Source of the DNA: Anthopleura xanthogrammica
Taxonomy: Eukaryota; Cnidaria; Anthozoa; Actiniaria; Actiniidae
Assembly (NCBI GenBank): GCA_964019055.1
Contig: OZ025209.1
Location: forward strand, 6,435,071-6,499,070
DNA: 64,000 bases
Reading direction: 5' to 3'
Shown here: positions 53,693 through 64,000 of the stretch, piece by piece
Position numbering within the stretch: the stretch's first letter is position 1
How the letters are laid out: each line of letters begins with the position of its first letter
The notes under the pieces: generated by a model
Seen by the model: the letters and a program-made list of their open reading frames with translations, nothing else
The model's database searches: none
Told to the model about the DNA's origin: nothing
Program-made: the position numbers and the translations under genes

Positions 53693-54312
53693 GGTATGAG
53701 TCAATTTTTCATCCTTTCTCGTAGTCCCTAAAGTCGCATAAGACTGACTAGCGTAGGGAGGGAAGGCTCGTCGTCCCCCCCCCCCCCCCATTTTTGGCAA
53801 TTAATTGTCCCCCCAAATTTTACGTTTTTATTCTAGGTGCCCCCCAGACTGGGTCCTCGCAACGCCCCTGGTATAATAGTACTTCTAATAATTTCTTAGA
53901 CAGTACGAATAAATTAACGGACAATATTAGAAAAGAATAAAAAGAAATGCAACAAAGCAAATAGCAGAACGGCGTTTTCTTTACGAATTGGCTGAAGAGT
54001 ATCGAAGCCGTCCGTTGGGTATGTGATAGAACGCTAGATTGCTTGTACTAGGATTGGGTGGAATGAATAACTAGTAACACCGTAAGAAATGTCTCTATGC
54101 ATGATGAATAAATTGTAAATTATTTTTTTTAAACTAGTAAAAATGTAGTTCCTTCCAACCAAGATGCCTTTTTAACACTCATGGCAAGAATTAAAAAAAA
54201 GATAGGAAACGTTTACCAATCACAGCGGAAAGGCGCTCGTAGACTGTGAATAGATTACGACATACAGCCTTTTCTCTATGTGTTCTGGTAACGCTTTACC
54301 CTCTTTCTGGAT

Positions 54313-54533
54313 ACAGCTATTTCAAAAAAAGGTCGGTGAAAGTTTTGTTGCATACCAAGCTCGAAATACAACTCACTACGACATGGACTCTTGGAATTTT
54401 CCCAAACTTTCTCTGCGCGTTTTCGGCATACTTTCTTGTGCTGATAATATTTACATATGATCCACAATACATTTCGTGCTTGGAATGCAACATTTAACAA
54501 AATCTCAGTTGGCCAACCTTTTTGAAATAGCTA
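54313..54533. mobile_element. AGCTATTTCAAAAAAGG palindromic MITE
   Basis: The arms AGCTATTTCAAAAA and TTTTTGAAATAGCT continue inward through TTTTGTTGCATACCAAG and its near complement. Confidence 0.75.
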
Positions 54534-54642
54534 TATATATTTTGCCAAATTGAAAGTCTTTTATTTACATATGGCAAACTAATTGATAAATGCATTTTTT
54601 TCGGCTACTATGCCATTCATATCAAATGAATTTATTACAGGC

Positions 54643-54792
54643 TAGACCCCTTTCACATGACGTCAAAGAAGTTCAGTTTGGGGGGGGGGGGGGGGAAGGA
54701 TTTAAATTTAGCTCCTGAGAATTTGAACCTATTGTTTTGTCCTCCAAATTGAGCTACATTCCGACGTGCTGTAACAGCATGCAAGAGGTCTA
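54643..54792. mobile_element. TAGACC-family MITE, copy 5
   Basis: Ends TAGACCCCTTTCACATGACG and AAGAGGTCTA. A poly-G expansion interrupts the left half. Confidence 0.83.
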
Positions 54793-54999
54793 TACTAGCA
54801 CTCAGTGATCCAACTCTGTTGAAATAGGAAAGCAGATGGTGAGAAATTCTTTTGATTCAAAGACCCAACACACTTTTTCGGCTGGCTACACCACACATGA
54901 TGTCTTATCATATGATAAGCAAATATGTAAGCAGTATCTTTGGTAAAATGTATGATTCTGGTGCGTGCGTGGGGGAATAAATAAGACTGAGGAAAAGCC

Positions 55000-55862
55000 T
55001 CAAAACAATCAACATCTTTTACTGATAAAATTCAATACATGTATTCGTACATGACAATAACTTTGACATTCAGCGATTCCACTCTATACATTATGGCAGG
55101 AATAGTCTTAGATATTTCGGGCCTCATTTATGGTCGAAGCTTGATCCTAATGTAAGATCGAAACCAACTTTAGCAAGTTTTAAAAATATAATTAAGGACA
55201 CTAACATTGAAAATATTCTGAAGAACTGCAAGAACTGCACTATTTGCAATTAATACCATATATGTTTCTGTATTAATTGTTTATTCTATTTAATTTATCT
55301 AGTTATTTATCTGTTCATCTACTTGTTTCTGTCTCCTGAGAAGGTGGATGTCCTTACCCCTGTCCCTCAAAGGATGGGAAGTGAGTATACATCTCCCTCC
55401 TCAGATGACATCTATAGCGATAATCGGCTTACACTCTTTTCTTGTTTCTCTTTAACATCGTAGCTCTTCTCTTCTCTTCTCTTCATTATTCTTATTAGAT
55501 ATTGTATACAGTACTTTATTTATATTATGTCATATATATTATATACTGCATTTTTGTCTTCTGGGGAGGTGGATGTCCTTACCCCTGTCCCTTGAAGGAT
55601 GGGAAGTAAGAATACATCCCCCTCCTCAGATGGCATCAATAACGAACTTCTGCTTACTATCTTTTCTTGGTTTTCTTTGACATCGTATATATATATATAT
55701 TTTTTAATTATTTCTAAATTTTATTTGTCTATTTATTTAATTGCGGTTTATTTATTTTTTGCTCATTATTTCTTACTAGACACTGTAGATAGTTTTTAGT
55801 TCAGGTCTCCCCGATTAGCAAAGCACGTGTGCCAAGCTAGAAGTTTCGAGACATTAATAAAG

Positions 55863-55940
<78 letters not shown>
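55000..55940 (+). mobile_element. 5'-truncated LINE-type retrotransposon end
   Basis: 55074-55253 reads as the last 59 codons of a LINE-type open frame (RFHSIHYGRNSLRYFGPHLW, then stop), a pattern common at the end of non-LTR reverse-transcriptase proteins. The 3' UTR follows and includes a tandem repeat of about 227 bases (AGGTGGATGTCCTTACCCCT at about 55341 and 55566). It ends in AATAAAG and a (TTA)n tail at 55862-55939. The reverse transcriptase itself is missing. Confidence 0.75.
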
Positions 55941-56132
55941 GTACACTTATGATATTCCTCATGCAGCCCTTTAACCTCAATTAGTGCTCCGTTTTACGGG
56001 AATTTAAAGCTCATCAGCTACACCGCATAGAGGAAGGCTTGATATTTTACTACGTTGGTTCACGATCAAAACAAGAATATCATGTCTACTATTGAGCACG
56101 ACCTCATGTAGGAGTGTAGCAACGATTAGATC

Positions 56133-56580
56133 GTACCTCACCTGATATTAGGAAGCACATTAGTACCTCACGTGACATTAGAAAGCACATTAGTACCTCA
56201 CGTGACATAGAAGTACAGCAGTACCTCACGTGATATAGAAGAATAGCAGTACCTCGCGTGACATTAGGAAGCACATTAGTACCTCACGTGACATAGAAGT
56301 ACAGCAGTACCTCACGTGATATAGAAGAATAGCAGTACCTCACGTGATATAGAAGAACAATTGCAGTACCTCACGTGACATTAGGAAGTGCAGGTAGTAC
56401 CTCACGTGACATATAAGAACAATAGCAGTACCTCACGTGACACATAAGAAGTATGGGTACCTCACGTGACATTAGGAAGCACAGGTAGTACCTCACGTGA
56501 CATATAAGAAGTATAGCTGTACCTCATGTGACATTAGGGAGTACAGTAGTACTTCACGTGACATATAAGGAATACAGCAG
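56133..56580. repeat. Minisatellite of 15 units built on CACGTG E-boxes
   Basis: Fifteen units of about 28-32 bases each start GTACCTCACGTGA. Twelve keep a perfect CACGTG; the others read CACCTG, CGCGTG and CATGTG. Two or three unit types (ACATTAGGAAGCACA, ATATAGAAGAA, ACATATAAGAA) alternate, so there is higher-order structure. Confidence 0.93.
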
Positions 56581-59500
56581 TAACTTTTTGCATGTTAACT
56601 AAGAGGAAAGGAAAGAATAGAACCAACATGGGCAGCTTGCACTGACTTAATAGAAGCTGTTCATGGAAAAAGCCCCTGGAACCAAGGTAAATTCTGTGCT
56701 TTGGGCAAACTGATTTCATCACTGATATTTTTCCACTCTCTGAAGGGTTTAGTCTATTTGCATTATTGGACGGATGGAAACGGTCCATATTCGAGAAAAG
56801 ACATGAAACTGAGGTCTAATTATTAACGTACAAGTATGACCCGATTTGTTTCTAACCCGCTGAAATACAAAGGTGATGTCCTACGTTATTCTTAAGCTTG
56901 ATGGTCGAGTATTCTTGATCGCAGCTTATCGTCGTGCTTAAATTAATTAAAAAATTGCACTGAAAACTTCACACCTCGACGGTTTGATTACCAAAATCTT
57001 TTTTGATTCAATGATTCGCGCGATCAATTCAGTTAAGGTGGGAAAGAGCTGAAAACATCAAAATTTATAGACGAGTACAAAGATAAAATTTTGAGCAGTC
57101 CTGTGCGACTTTTGGTCTTCTCAGTATAGATTAATTAATAACTGGTATTATCCAAATAAACTTTCAGCACAAAATTCATTTGGTTCTCATTTTCGATCAA
57201 TTGATTTTCATCTTTCTTTTCTTCTTTTTCATATCTGTTCTTCAGACCCCTCCACAAGAACGCCCACTTTTTGATTAACTTGACCATTTATCAAATATTC
57301 ACACCGCAACCTTGATACTGCGTGATATTATGAAATTCTCACTGCGGCGTGAAATCTGATAAACGTTCTATGTGGTAAAGCAAGGGAACGCTTTATCATT
57401 TGTATTAGAAATCAGAGAGAATGCGGGAACGACCACATCAAACACTGTTCCAGGATCACCAACGCCGAATGGCTGCTCGAAAATCAATTTCGGAACTTTT
57501 AAAACAGAATTTTAAAATTCTCATTTTCACTTAAGGAATGGCTATACTGCCATGAAACTTTTTTTTGTTTGTATACTGGTGTATTGGTCTACATCTCTGC
57601 AAAGAAAAAAAAAGTCTATACATCTACACCGGCAAAGTATACTTGTTTTGTTCGCGTGTAGAGAGAAATGAAGACAATTAGGCGGTACCCACCCCGCAGG
57701 GTTTTTCTTTTGTCGGTGCCTTTAATTGTTCGTGTTTTTCAAATCAACCGAACTAAAGTTTTCAAGTCAACGCCCAGCATAAACCGGCCATTGGTTTTCA
57801 TCTTTGCTCGCCATGAAACCAGAAACAGAATCAACTTTGGCGGACTCTTTTCAGAAGTGCCGAAAGATTTGTGACCATAGTTCTTACGAACACCCGTCCT
57901 GTTGCATTATCTTCATCGGCTCTTTCAAAGCGAAGTCCGATCGGTTTCTTCTGTGCCATAGGATAAATAAGCACCACGGCTACCTGTGAACTACGCCTGT
58001 ATCCAGCCGTTTTTCTTAATTTGGGTCTCAGCAGAGAGGTGAATAATTGACTAAAAAAATGATTAACTCCATTGAACTCAGCTGGTTCAAACCCCAAACA
58101 AATCGGTTGTAACAAAACGATGGTCAACATATCGGGAGTCGGTGACAACTTGAGTACAAAACTCAAAGCCATAATCGATTTGATTTGATTTACTTGATAA
58201 TTTAAATCTCTCCTTTTGGCACTGCGGACAGTGACATGCTTATAATATCGTACTCAGGATGTGTATACAAGTATCTTACTGAATTGACTTGTAACTGAAC
58301 CAGGAATGTAAGCAACAACATAAATTCAGTTATTTCAAGCTGCAACAACAACAGAAAAACGGATGAAAGAATAAGTATCAAGAATACATGATACCTTCTT
58401 CCACTTCCTATTTTGGATACTTACAAGAATTACAAGTGGATGCGTGTCTTGTTTATTTTCCTTTATGTCTGCTAGGACAGTAATAAGTACAAGTTTCATG
58501 TTTTTTTTCCAACGTAAATTGGATATAGCCAAAGCTTTTGTTAGAATCGAATTTTTAATAAACATATATTGGTAAAAATAAATCGGGAGTGGGGTGAGGG
58601 AAATAACTGAACTTTGATTCTCAAATAGAACAATCGAGAACTAATGGAAATTTTAATTAAAAACCGAATGACATGGCCTCAGAAGATAAATAATCAAAGT
58701 CAAAATGTAAAAGAAGTCATGCTTTAAAATCAAAGTCAAGAAGTCAATACACGCGGTTTATTGATAAATGGTAAACAAGGCAAATGGACTACTATAGAGT
58801 CAGTGCACCCGTGATCAGCGTGCGCCCAACATCATCAGTTATAACGGTATTCTAAGATTTATTCTAAACAAATGGATTTTGCGCATAACATTAATATGAA
58901 ACCTAGAATAAATTAATCTTTTGGATACTGGTTAAGGCTGTTTTATAGTGACTATTAGATGGAAAACATCCTGGTTTGATTCGAAGTTAAGGTTTCCAAA
59001 GCGTAAGAAATGACTTATCAAGACCGAGAAGGATTCACACCACTATTTCTGGTGCATCAGCAGATATACTGATGACCGCTGTACTAGTATCCTGCTTTTA
59101 GTACCACTAGGGGAATAGCTCACGAACTATCGTGGCAGAGTAAGACAGGGAAGTCAAAAATGACTAGAATTTATAGGATTTTCCAAGTCCAGAATATATT
59201 TTCCACTTATGAATTTGCATGACACTTTTTGTATACAAGTCTACTCAGCAGGACGAGGACCAAATACACGGGTAAACCGATATTTAAGCACCAGTAATTC
59301 AGCTACACTTTACAATAGTTCCTGAGTAGAGTGCTTCGAAAACGGATCTTAAATAAACTCCGCACTAAAAAAACCGGGACTGGTTAATTCTTTTTTCCCG
59401 AGCCAGAATCAGATGTATCAATATTCTACTTAGCGCTATTTATAGACTATATCATCCATATGCCGAACAGCTGTATGGTTTAGTTTATATGATTTTTGAT

Positions 59501-62500
59501 CCGACAAAGAATAACGGCACTGGGATATCGTTTTAGTTCGTTTTGATGTCACACCGCCCTCACTGGCAGCTAATGGGTAAGCTGGGCCCCACGAGGGAGA
59601 ACTTCAAGTAGTGACGGCTATCTTAGGTAAATCAAATCGCTGCATGTTGGCTACTAAATGTGTAGTGGTTCTTTATTTTCAAGCCATATCATACTGATAG
59701 TTTACGAGTGAAAGGCAGTCAAAGAGAGATGGACTTGATCCAACATCTGCGGTGTCCTTGTATCAGAGGGACTGAAAACATGATAATGAAACTAGGGACA
59801 GCGCACATGGGGCAGGTTTTGAACCAGTAACGCATGCACAGACTTTAATCTGCAAGTGCGTTTAGTTTAGGGAGATTAACACGATGTCAGAAAAGAAACA
59901 CCAATACAAGTACCTTACTTAAAAAAAGGACGGGACAGGTAGTTGGATATATGATGGGCAGGTGGCGGGGAAAATCTTCGAATTTAAACAGAACGCATGA
60001 AAAGGATTTGAGGAAAAAGAGCGATTTCTGAATCCCAATTCCTTCCACTAGTGAATGCAAATGAATATGAAAAAAAAAGAAGAAAAAAGCGGCAAAGGTT
60101 TAGTCACGGAATATGATAAAGCCAAGGTGTCTCGAAAACAGATGTGTATGTCATGGAAAAAAAAAAGTGGAACGACTGGTAGACTCGGAAAGTAAAATCT
60201 ATTGTCTCACTTATATTAAATATTTTTCTTTCATTGAGCTTAGTTTGGGTTTTTATTTCAATAACACAGTGAATGTAAGCCATTCTCGTGGATTCATATC
60301 CCAGCATAAATTATTAGGATTGTTCTAGCTGCAAACAAACGCGTAACGGACCCTAACTGTGTGGCAGATTAATGATTAGAAGACTTTAGAGGACTTTCTA
60401 TAGTATAAACGAGCGGCAAATCCACACAGTGTCAAATTAGCCATTGGCGCACACTCGAGGTGGCGCACCAAACTATTGCGGGTAGAATATCCAAATGAAT
60501 CGCGACAGGTTGGTGGTATATAACTAAGAGGGAATGTGAAGGTACATATTGATCATAAAACCTATAGCGGTAAATGCGATGCATGGTGACATTGTTTTTC
60601 ACTCATCTTCTTCGCGGCTTGGTTGAAGCCTTTTGAAATCCCGATCTTCATCACATTTTTATAATCCTTCTCGTTGGTCTGTTTGGATGGCCTGTGATTA
60701 GTTTATGGTGATTACAATTGTGAGTCAGGGATTGGACGTTGCTTATTCTAGTCGGGATACGCGGCTTACACATAAGACAAACATTAATTGACATTTCAAC
60801 GGAAATAATGAAAAAAGTCTGCATTTAGTAAATCTTCATTTTGGACGAAAAATCAAATGAATTTCTTTTGTAGTTGAATTTTTGGTGCAAGCTGGATTAT
60901 TTTCATCTCACGGATATTTCATTTCGATCGATAGAAGCAAAAGCAATGCAGTAATTACTCATATAGCTAAGAATTGGTAAATATTAAGTAGGGGAGATTA
61001 TCAACATGATTTGTTTCATAGCATCTATATGTCCAGGTTATTCATTTATTTCAATTCAACATGTCACAATACTAGTAGGAGCCGATCAACGCAGATATCT
61101 TTTCCTTCCTCTCATTTGTGTGGAAACTGATCAGGGTAGGTTTTTTTTGGAGGTTCGATTTTGTGAGGGTAATAGAACGGACGTCCTTTCACGAAAGCAC
61201 AGCCAGCTTTCGAGACCAACGGAAAGCATAAGGCTGATTTGATGAGCAGAAGTCATGATACGAAAATGAAAGGTGCAGAGAGCATGTGAGAAGCTAACAC
61301 AACAGGACATGTTATGTAGTCCAAAGAGCCGACTAACAAAGTCGGCGAATGATCAAATCTTTCTACCACACGCTGTTTGACCTGTAGTGTTTATCACCAG
61401 AGATCTTGGTTAAACCTCCCGAAAATATATAAAGAAATCATTGAATACGGGAACTCGAAGTTCTGAAGGTTGTTTCCCGTCATTATCCGTCGGATCTCAG
61501 CATCTCTAGTTAAGCGAGAGCATTCGTGGTGATATCGATGTCGAGCGCCAGACCAATGGCCGATGTGTTATTGTAGCGGGAACCTTTTGGATGCAACAGG
61601 GTGCGAATCACTAGAAAGAATCAAACTAGAGCGGCTCGTTTACTACTCTTAGGTGGTTATCCATCACTAGTTTTGAAATTTATATTTCATGACGTTATGA
61701 CGCGGTTCCATACCCCCCGTTTGGGTTGTATTCATTTCAGAGTCTGTACCTGGGACGCAGAATGAAGTAAGATAAACGTCATCTCGGCTCATCAATAGAA
61801 GAGAGGGATAGAAAGAAAAATAAATAACGAATCAAAACAAAACCAAAAATAAAATTAAAAATAAAACATATCGTGTTACACAGGAATAAAAAACAAAGGA
61901 TTGGTAAAAGATTGGGAATGCAAGAAGTTTTCTAGACAGTCAAATGGGACTAGAGTTTGAAAAAGAGGAAAGGGGCAGCAAGTAATTGCAATTTTCATGA
62001 TCACTCTTGTAATCAAGTGAAAACGAAACTTAATATGAGGCAAAGCGTGATGACTTAGGCGCATATTATATACCTTAATTTGGCCCGCAATAATGTATTT
62101 TCCTTGCGTTATTGGAGTCATTGCGGCGAAACAAAGTTTCAATTAACACAGCCCAGTTAGAAGCATACCGGTCGATACAATCATTCCCCTTCGTTCTTCA
62201 TTGGTGCGGCAGTCTGTAAAGAAAAAAATGGATTATGAAATATTTAGAAGTTCCCTTGTTGGTTAATTACCTGGGAATGAATAAATGTGGCTTAAGTCAT
62301 TGGACGAGGCCAACTCCCTCTGAAAAACAAGTCTAACTTATACCACCGTTCGTAGTAGAACCACAGACTGTCGCTTTATCAGGTCAGCTAAGAATTCGAG
62401 ATTAAAGGATCTTCTACTCCTTTATTTGAACCATCTCACTTTTTTCAGCAAAGCAAATAAGTTTTCACATTTGCATGCATGGATTTTAATATTAAACACA

Positions 62501-63170
62501 ATGAAAATCATGAAGTCAAACAACATAGTCTTCTATGCCCTTTCTAATGTGCCGCTTACTTAAATGATATGAACGACTGGCAAAGTCATAACTCGTCGGC
62601 GAAGTTTGAGAAAAGCGATGTCGTCGTTGCGTCGGATTATTTAATTAGCAAGGCAATAGAAGTGGCACAATAACTCGAGATAAATTCTAGCTTTGAAGAT
62701 CCGCCTTAGGAAACCTTTTCATGAGAGGTACTTGGAGATCCTAGATATATACACAATAAAGCAGAAAATGTATGAAATTAGGTAACTCTTCCTGATACAG
62801 CTCCAATAGGATTTGAGATTTTTTAATCATAATAAAACGGAACGAGACCCAAGTTAGTAAGTAATTTCAAAATTAGAAAAAGTTGTGTTAATCCAAGCAA
62901 CCAGACCATTAATGATTTTTTAATTATTTTTTGACAGATTCAATGATTGATAGAAGAAGGCGGTGCTTAGGTTGGCGGTCAACTCGCATCGGCGCGTAAA
63001 GAACAAAAACAAAAAGCACACGAGTAGAATTCAACAGACGCCCCCAAAGGAATAACTGTGTCTTGGTGGTGTTGAGCTGGAGCACAAAGCAGAGCTACGA
63101 ATCCACAGATAGATCATCATCCTTTAAGAAATGCTATAACCGAAGCCCGTAAGTCATCATCTTGGCCACG

Positions 63171-63380
63171 ATGGAATACAGCGTTTGCTATCTGTTGTTA
63201 TGTATTGTAACTATACTGTTTCACGTGCGCGCTGCCAATGTGCAAGACACACAAACCGCTTCGGTCGAGGTTGTGATCTACGAAAATACTGGCCATGATT
63301 ATACGACTTATACTTATGAACTCAAGGGAAGTTTCTCAAAGGCAGGCGCAGCAACCAGTGCCGAGGGAGACATTCTTCAG
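63171..63380 (+). CDS. First exon of a secreted or membrane protein (partial)
   Basis: The ATG at 63171 opens 70 codons to a strong donor, TTCAG|GTAAGT, at 63380 in phase 0. Residues 5-17 are strongly hydrophobic (CYLLLCIVTILF) and a signal peptidase site after VRA is plausible, so the product enters the secretory pathway. The mature start (ANVQDTQTASVEVVIYEN) has alternating hydrophobic residues as in a beta-strand domain, but I do not recognise the family. Further exons should lie to the right, partly or wholly beyond the window; none was found in 63381-64000. Confidence 0.65.
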
Positions 63381-64000
63381 GTAAGTTTTTTTAAATTCAA
63401 ATAGAGTTAAACATTTCCACTTCGAAAGATTTTTTTCCTATTGAAAGCCGAAACGTAAATAAACCACGGGTCGCTGTTGCGTTGTATGCGTAGACTTCGA
63501 AACTACGTTATTTATGGTTGAACGATACTCCAAATGCCTTCTTATCTACCAAGTATCTCTCAGCACCGGCGATAGAAATTGAAGTCGTCAGTTGATGGGT
63601 ATATTTACAAAGTGGCTGCCAAACTACGGCATGCTTAAATACTCTCAAGTGCATGGTCCGTGCCTGTTGTCGGTTCGTTTTAATGAGAGCACCGATCGTT
63701 TTCATTCATCGCTCGAACATTGGCCTCTACATAATTGTAATTATACTAGCCTCGAGCACTGTCACGAAAGCTTACGCTACGCTCACCAAAACATCAAAAC
63801 AATCGTTCACAACCGAGTAGAAAATCTTTCGACCTAGGAAAATATAGTATTGATGCGCTTGGGTTTTGACGAGTGTTAAAATATTTACTCTAGCCCTCTC
63901 GAAGTAACTTCTCCAGTGAGTTCCGAATGTCGTTCAAACGGCTTATGCATTTTTATCGCAACGACTGGAGTGTCTCTTAACTTAATGAAAATTCACTCTA
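63381..64000 (+). other. Probable first intron of the secreted-protein gene
   Basis: It follows the donor at 63381. An 81-codon frame (63592-63837) has no signal, motif or convincing splice border and is not called. Confidence 0.45.

Larger units (their letters stand above)
53537..63170. other. Long gene-poor region
   Basis: Besides the repeats listed below I see no supported gene. A C-rich half element ends near 53872 (GGGTCCTCGCAACGCCCCTG). From 56590 to 63170 the sequence is mostly unique and AT-rich; the longest frame (57831-58172, minus) has no recognisable motif or matching splice context. Distal regulatory sequence for the gene at 63171 may lie here but cannot be shown. Confidence 0.5.

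Noticed and set aside
57831..58172. 113-codon minus-strand frame
   Set aside because: There is no domain, signal or paralogue, and a frame this long can occur by chance in this much sequence.

Overview
The window looks like nuclear DNA of an early-branching animal. Genes are split by introns with GT/AG borders, the sequence is AT-rich, and introns and intergenic space are full of palindromic non-autonomous DNA transposons (MITEs) and long microsatellites. Cellular RNA-dependent RNA polymerases (RdRPs), cGAS-like receptors, a GT10 fucosyltransferase and MAPKAPK5 together fit a cnidarian, probably an anthozoan. This is inference; other RdRP-bearing invertebrates such as lancelets are not excluded.

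Layout. 216-2469 (-): RdRP-1, whose catalytic Asp motif is destroyed. 5157-9280 (-): a Rab8/10-like GTPase with damaged nucleotide-binding motifs. 10508-13435 (+): RdRP-2, intact. 14715-17927 (+): RdRP-3, a tandem copy of RdRP-2 with an in-frame TAG just before its active site. 20963-22240 (+): an alpha-1,3-fucosyltransferase-like gene. 25782-26735 (+): a zinc-finger/coiled-coil protein. 30277-32914 (-) and 34774-38772 (-): two tandem cGAS-like nucleotidyltransferase genes (cGLR-A and cGLR-B), A broken in its last exon and B intact at 394 codons. 41558-48502 (-): MAPKAPK5, 14 exons. 48918-53536 (+): a six-exon proline-rich protein divergent from MAPKAPK5. 53537-63170: gene-poor, with a LINE 3' end and a minisatellite made of E-boxes. 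63171-63380 (+): first exon of a secreted protein.

How the genes may relate. RdRPs make double-stranded RNA for small-RNA silencing. cGAS-like receptors sense nucleic acid (double-stranded RNA in several invertebrates) and make cyclic dinucleotide signals. Three of the former and two of the latter sit within about 39 kb, and each family shows tandem duplication, damaged active sites and pseudogene-like copies. That pattern suggests fast-evolving antiviral loci. A functional link between them is a hypothesis; the sequence shows only proximity.

Model quality. Exon borders were chosen by hand from splice consensus, phase and paralogue comparison. The three RdRP models close at 691, 692 and 702 codons, MAPKAPK5 at 477 residues and cGLR-B at 394, which supports them. 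No similarity search was run.
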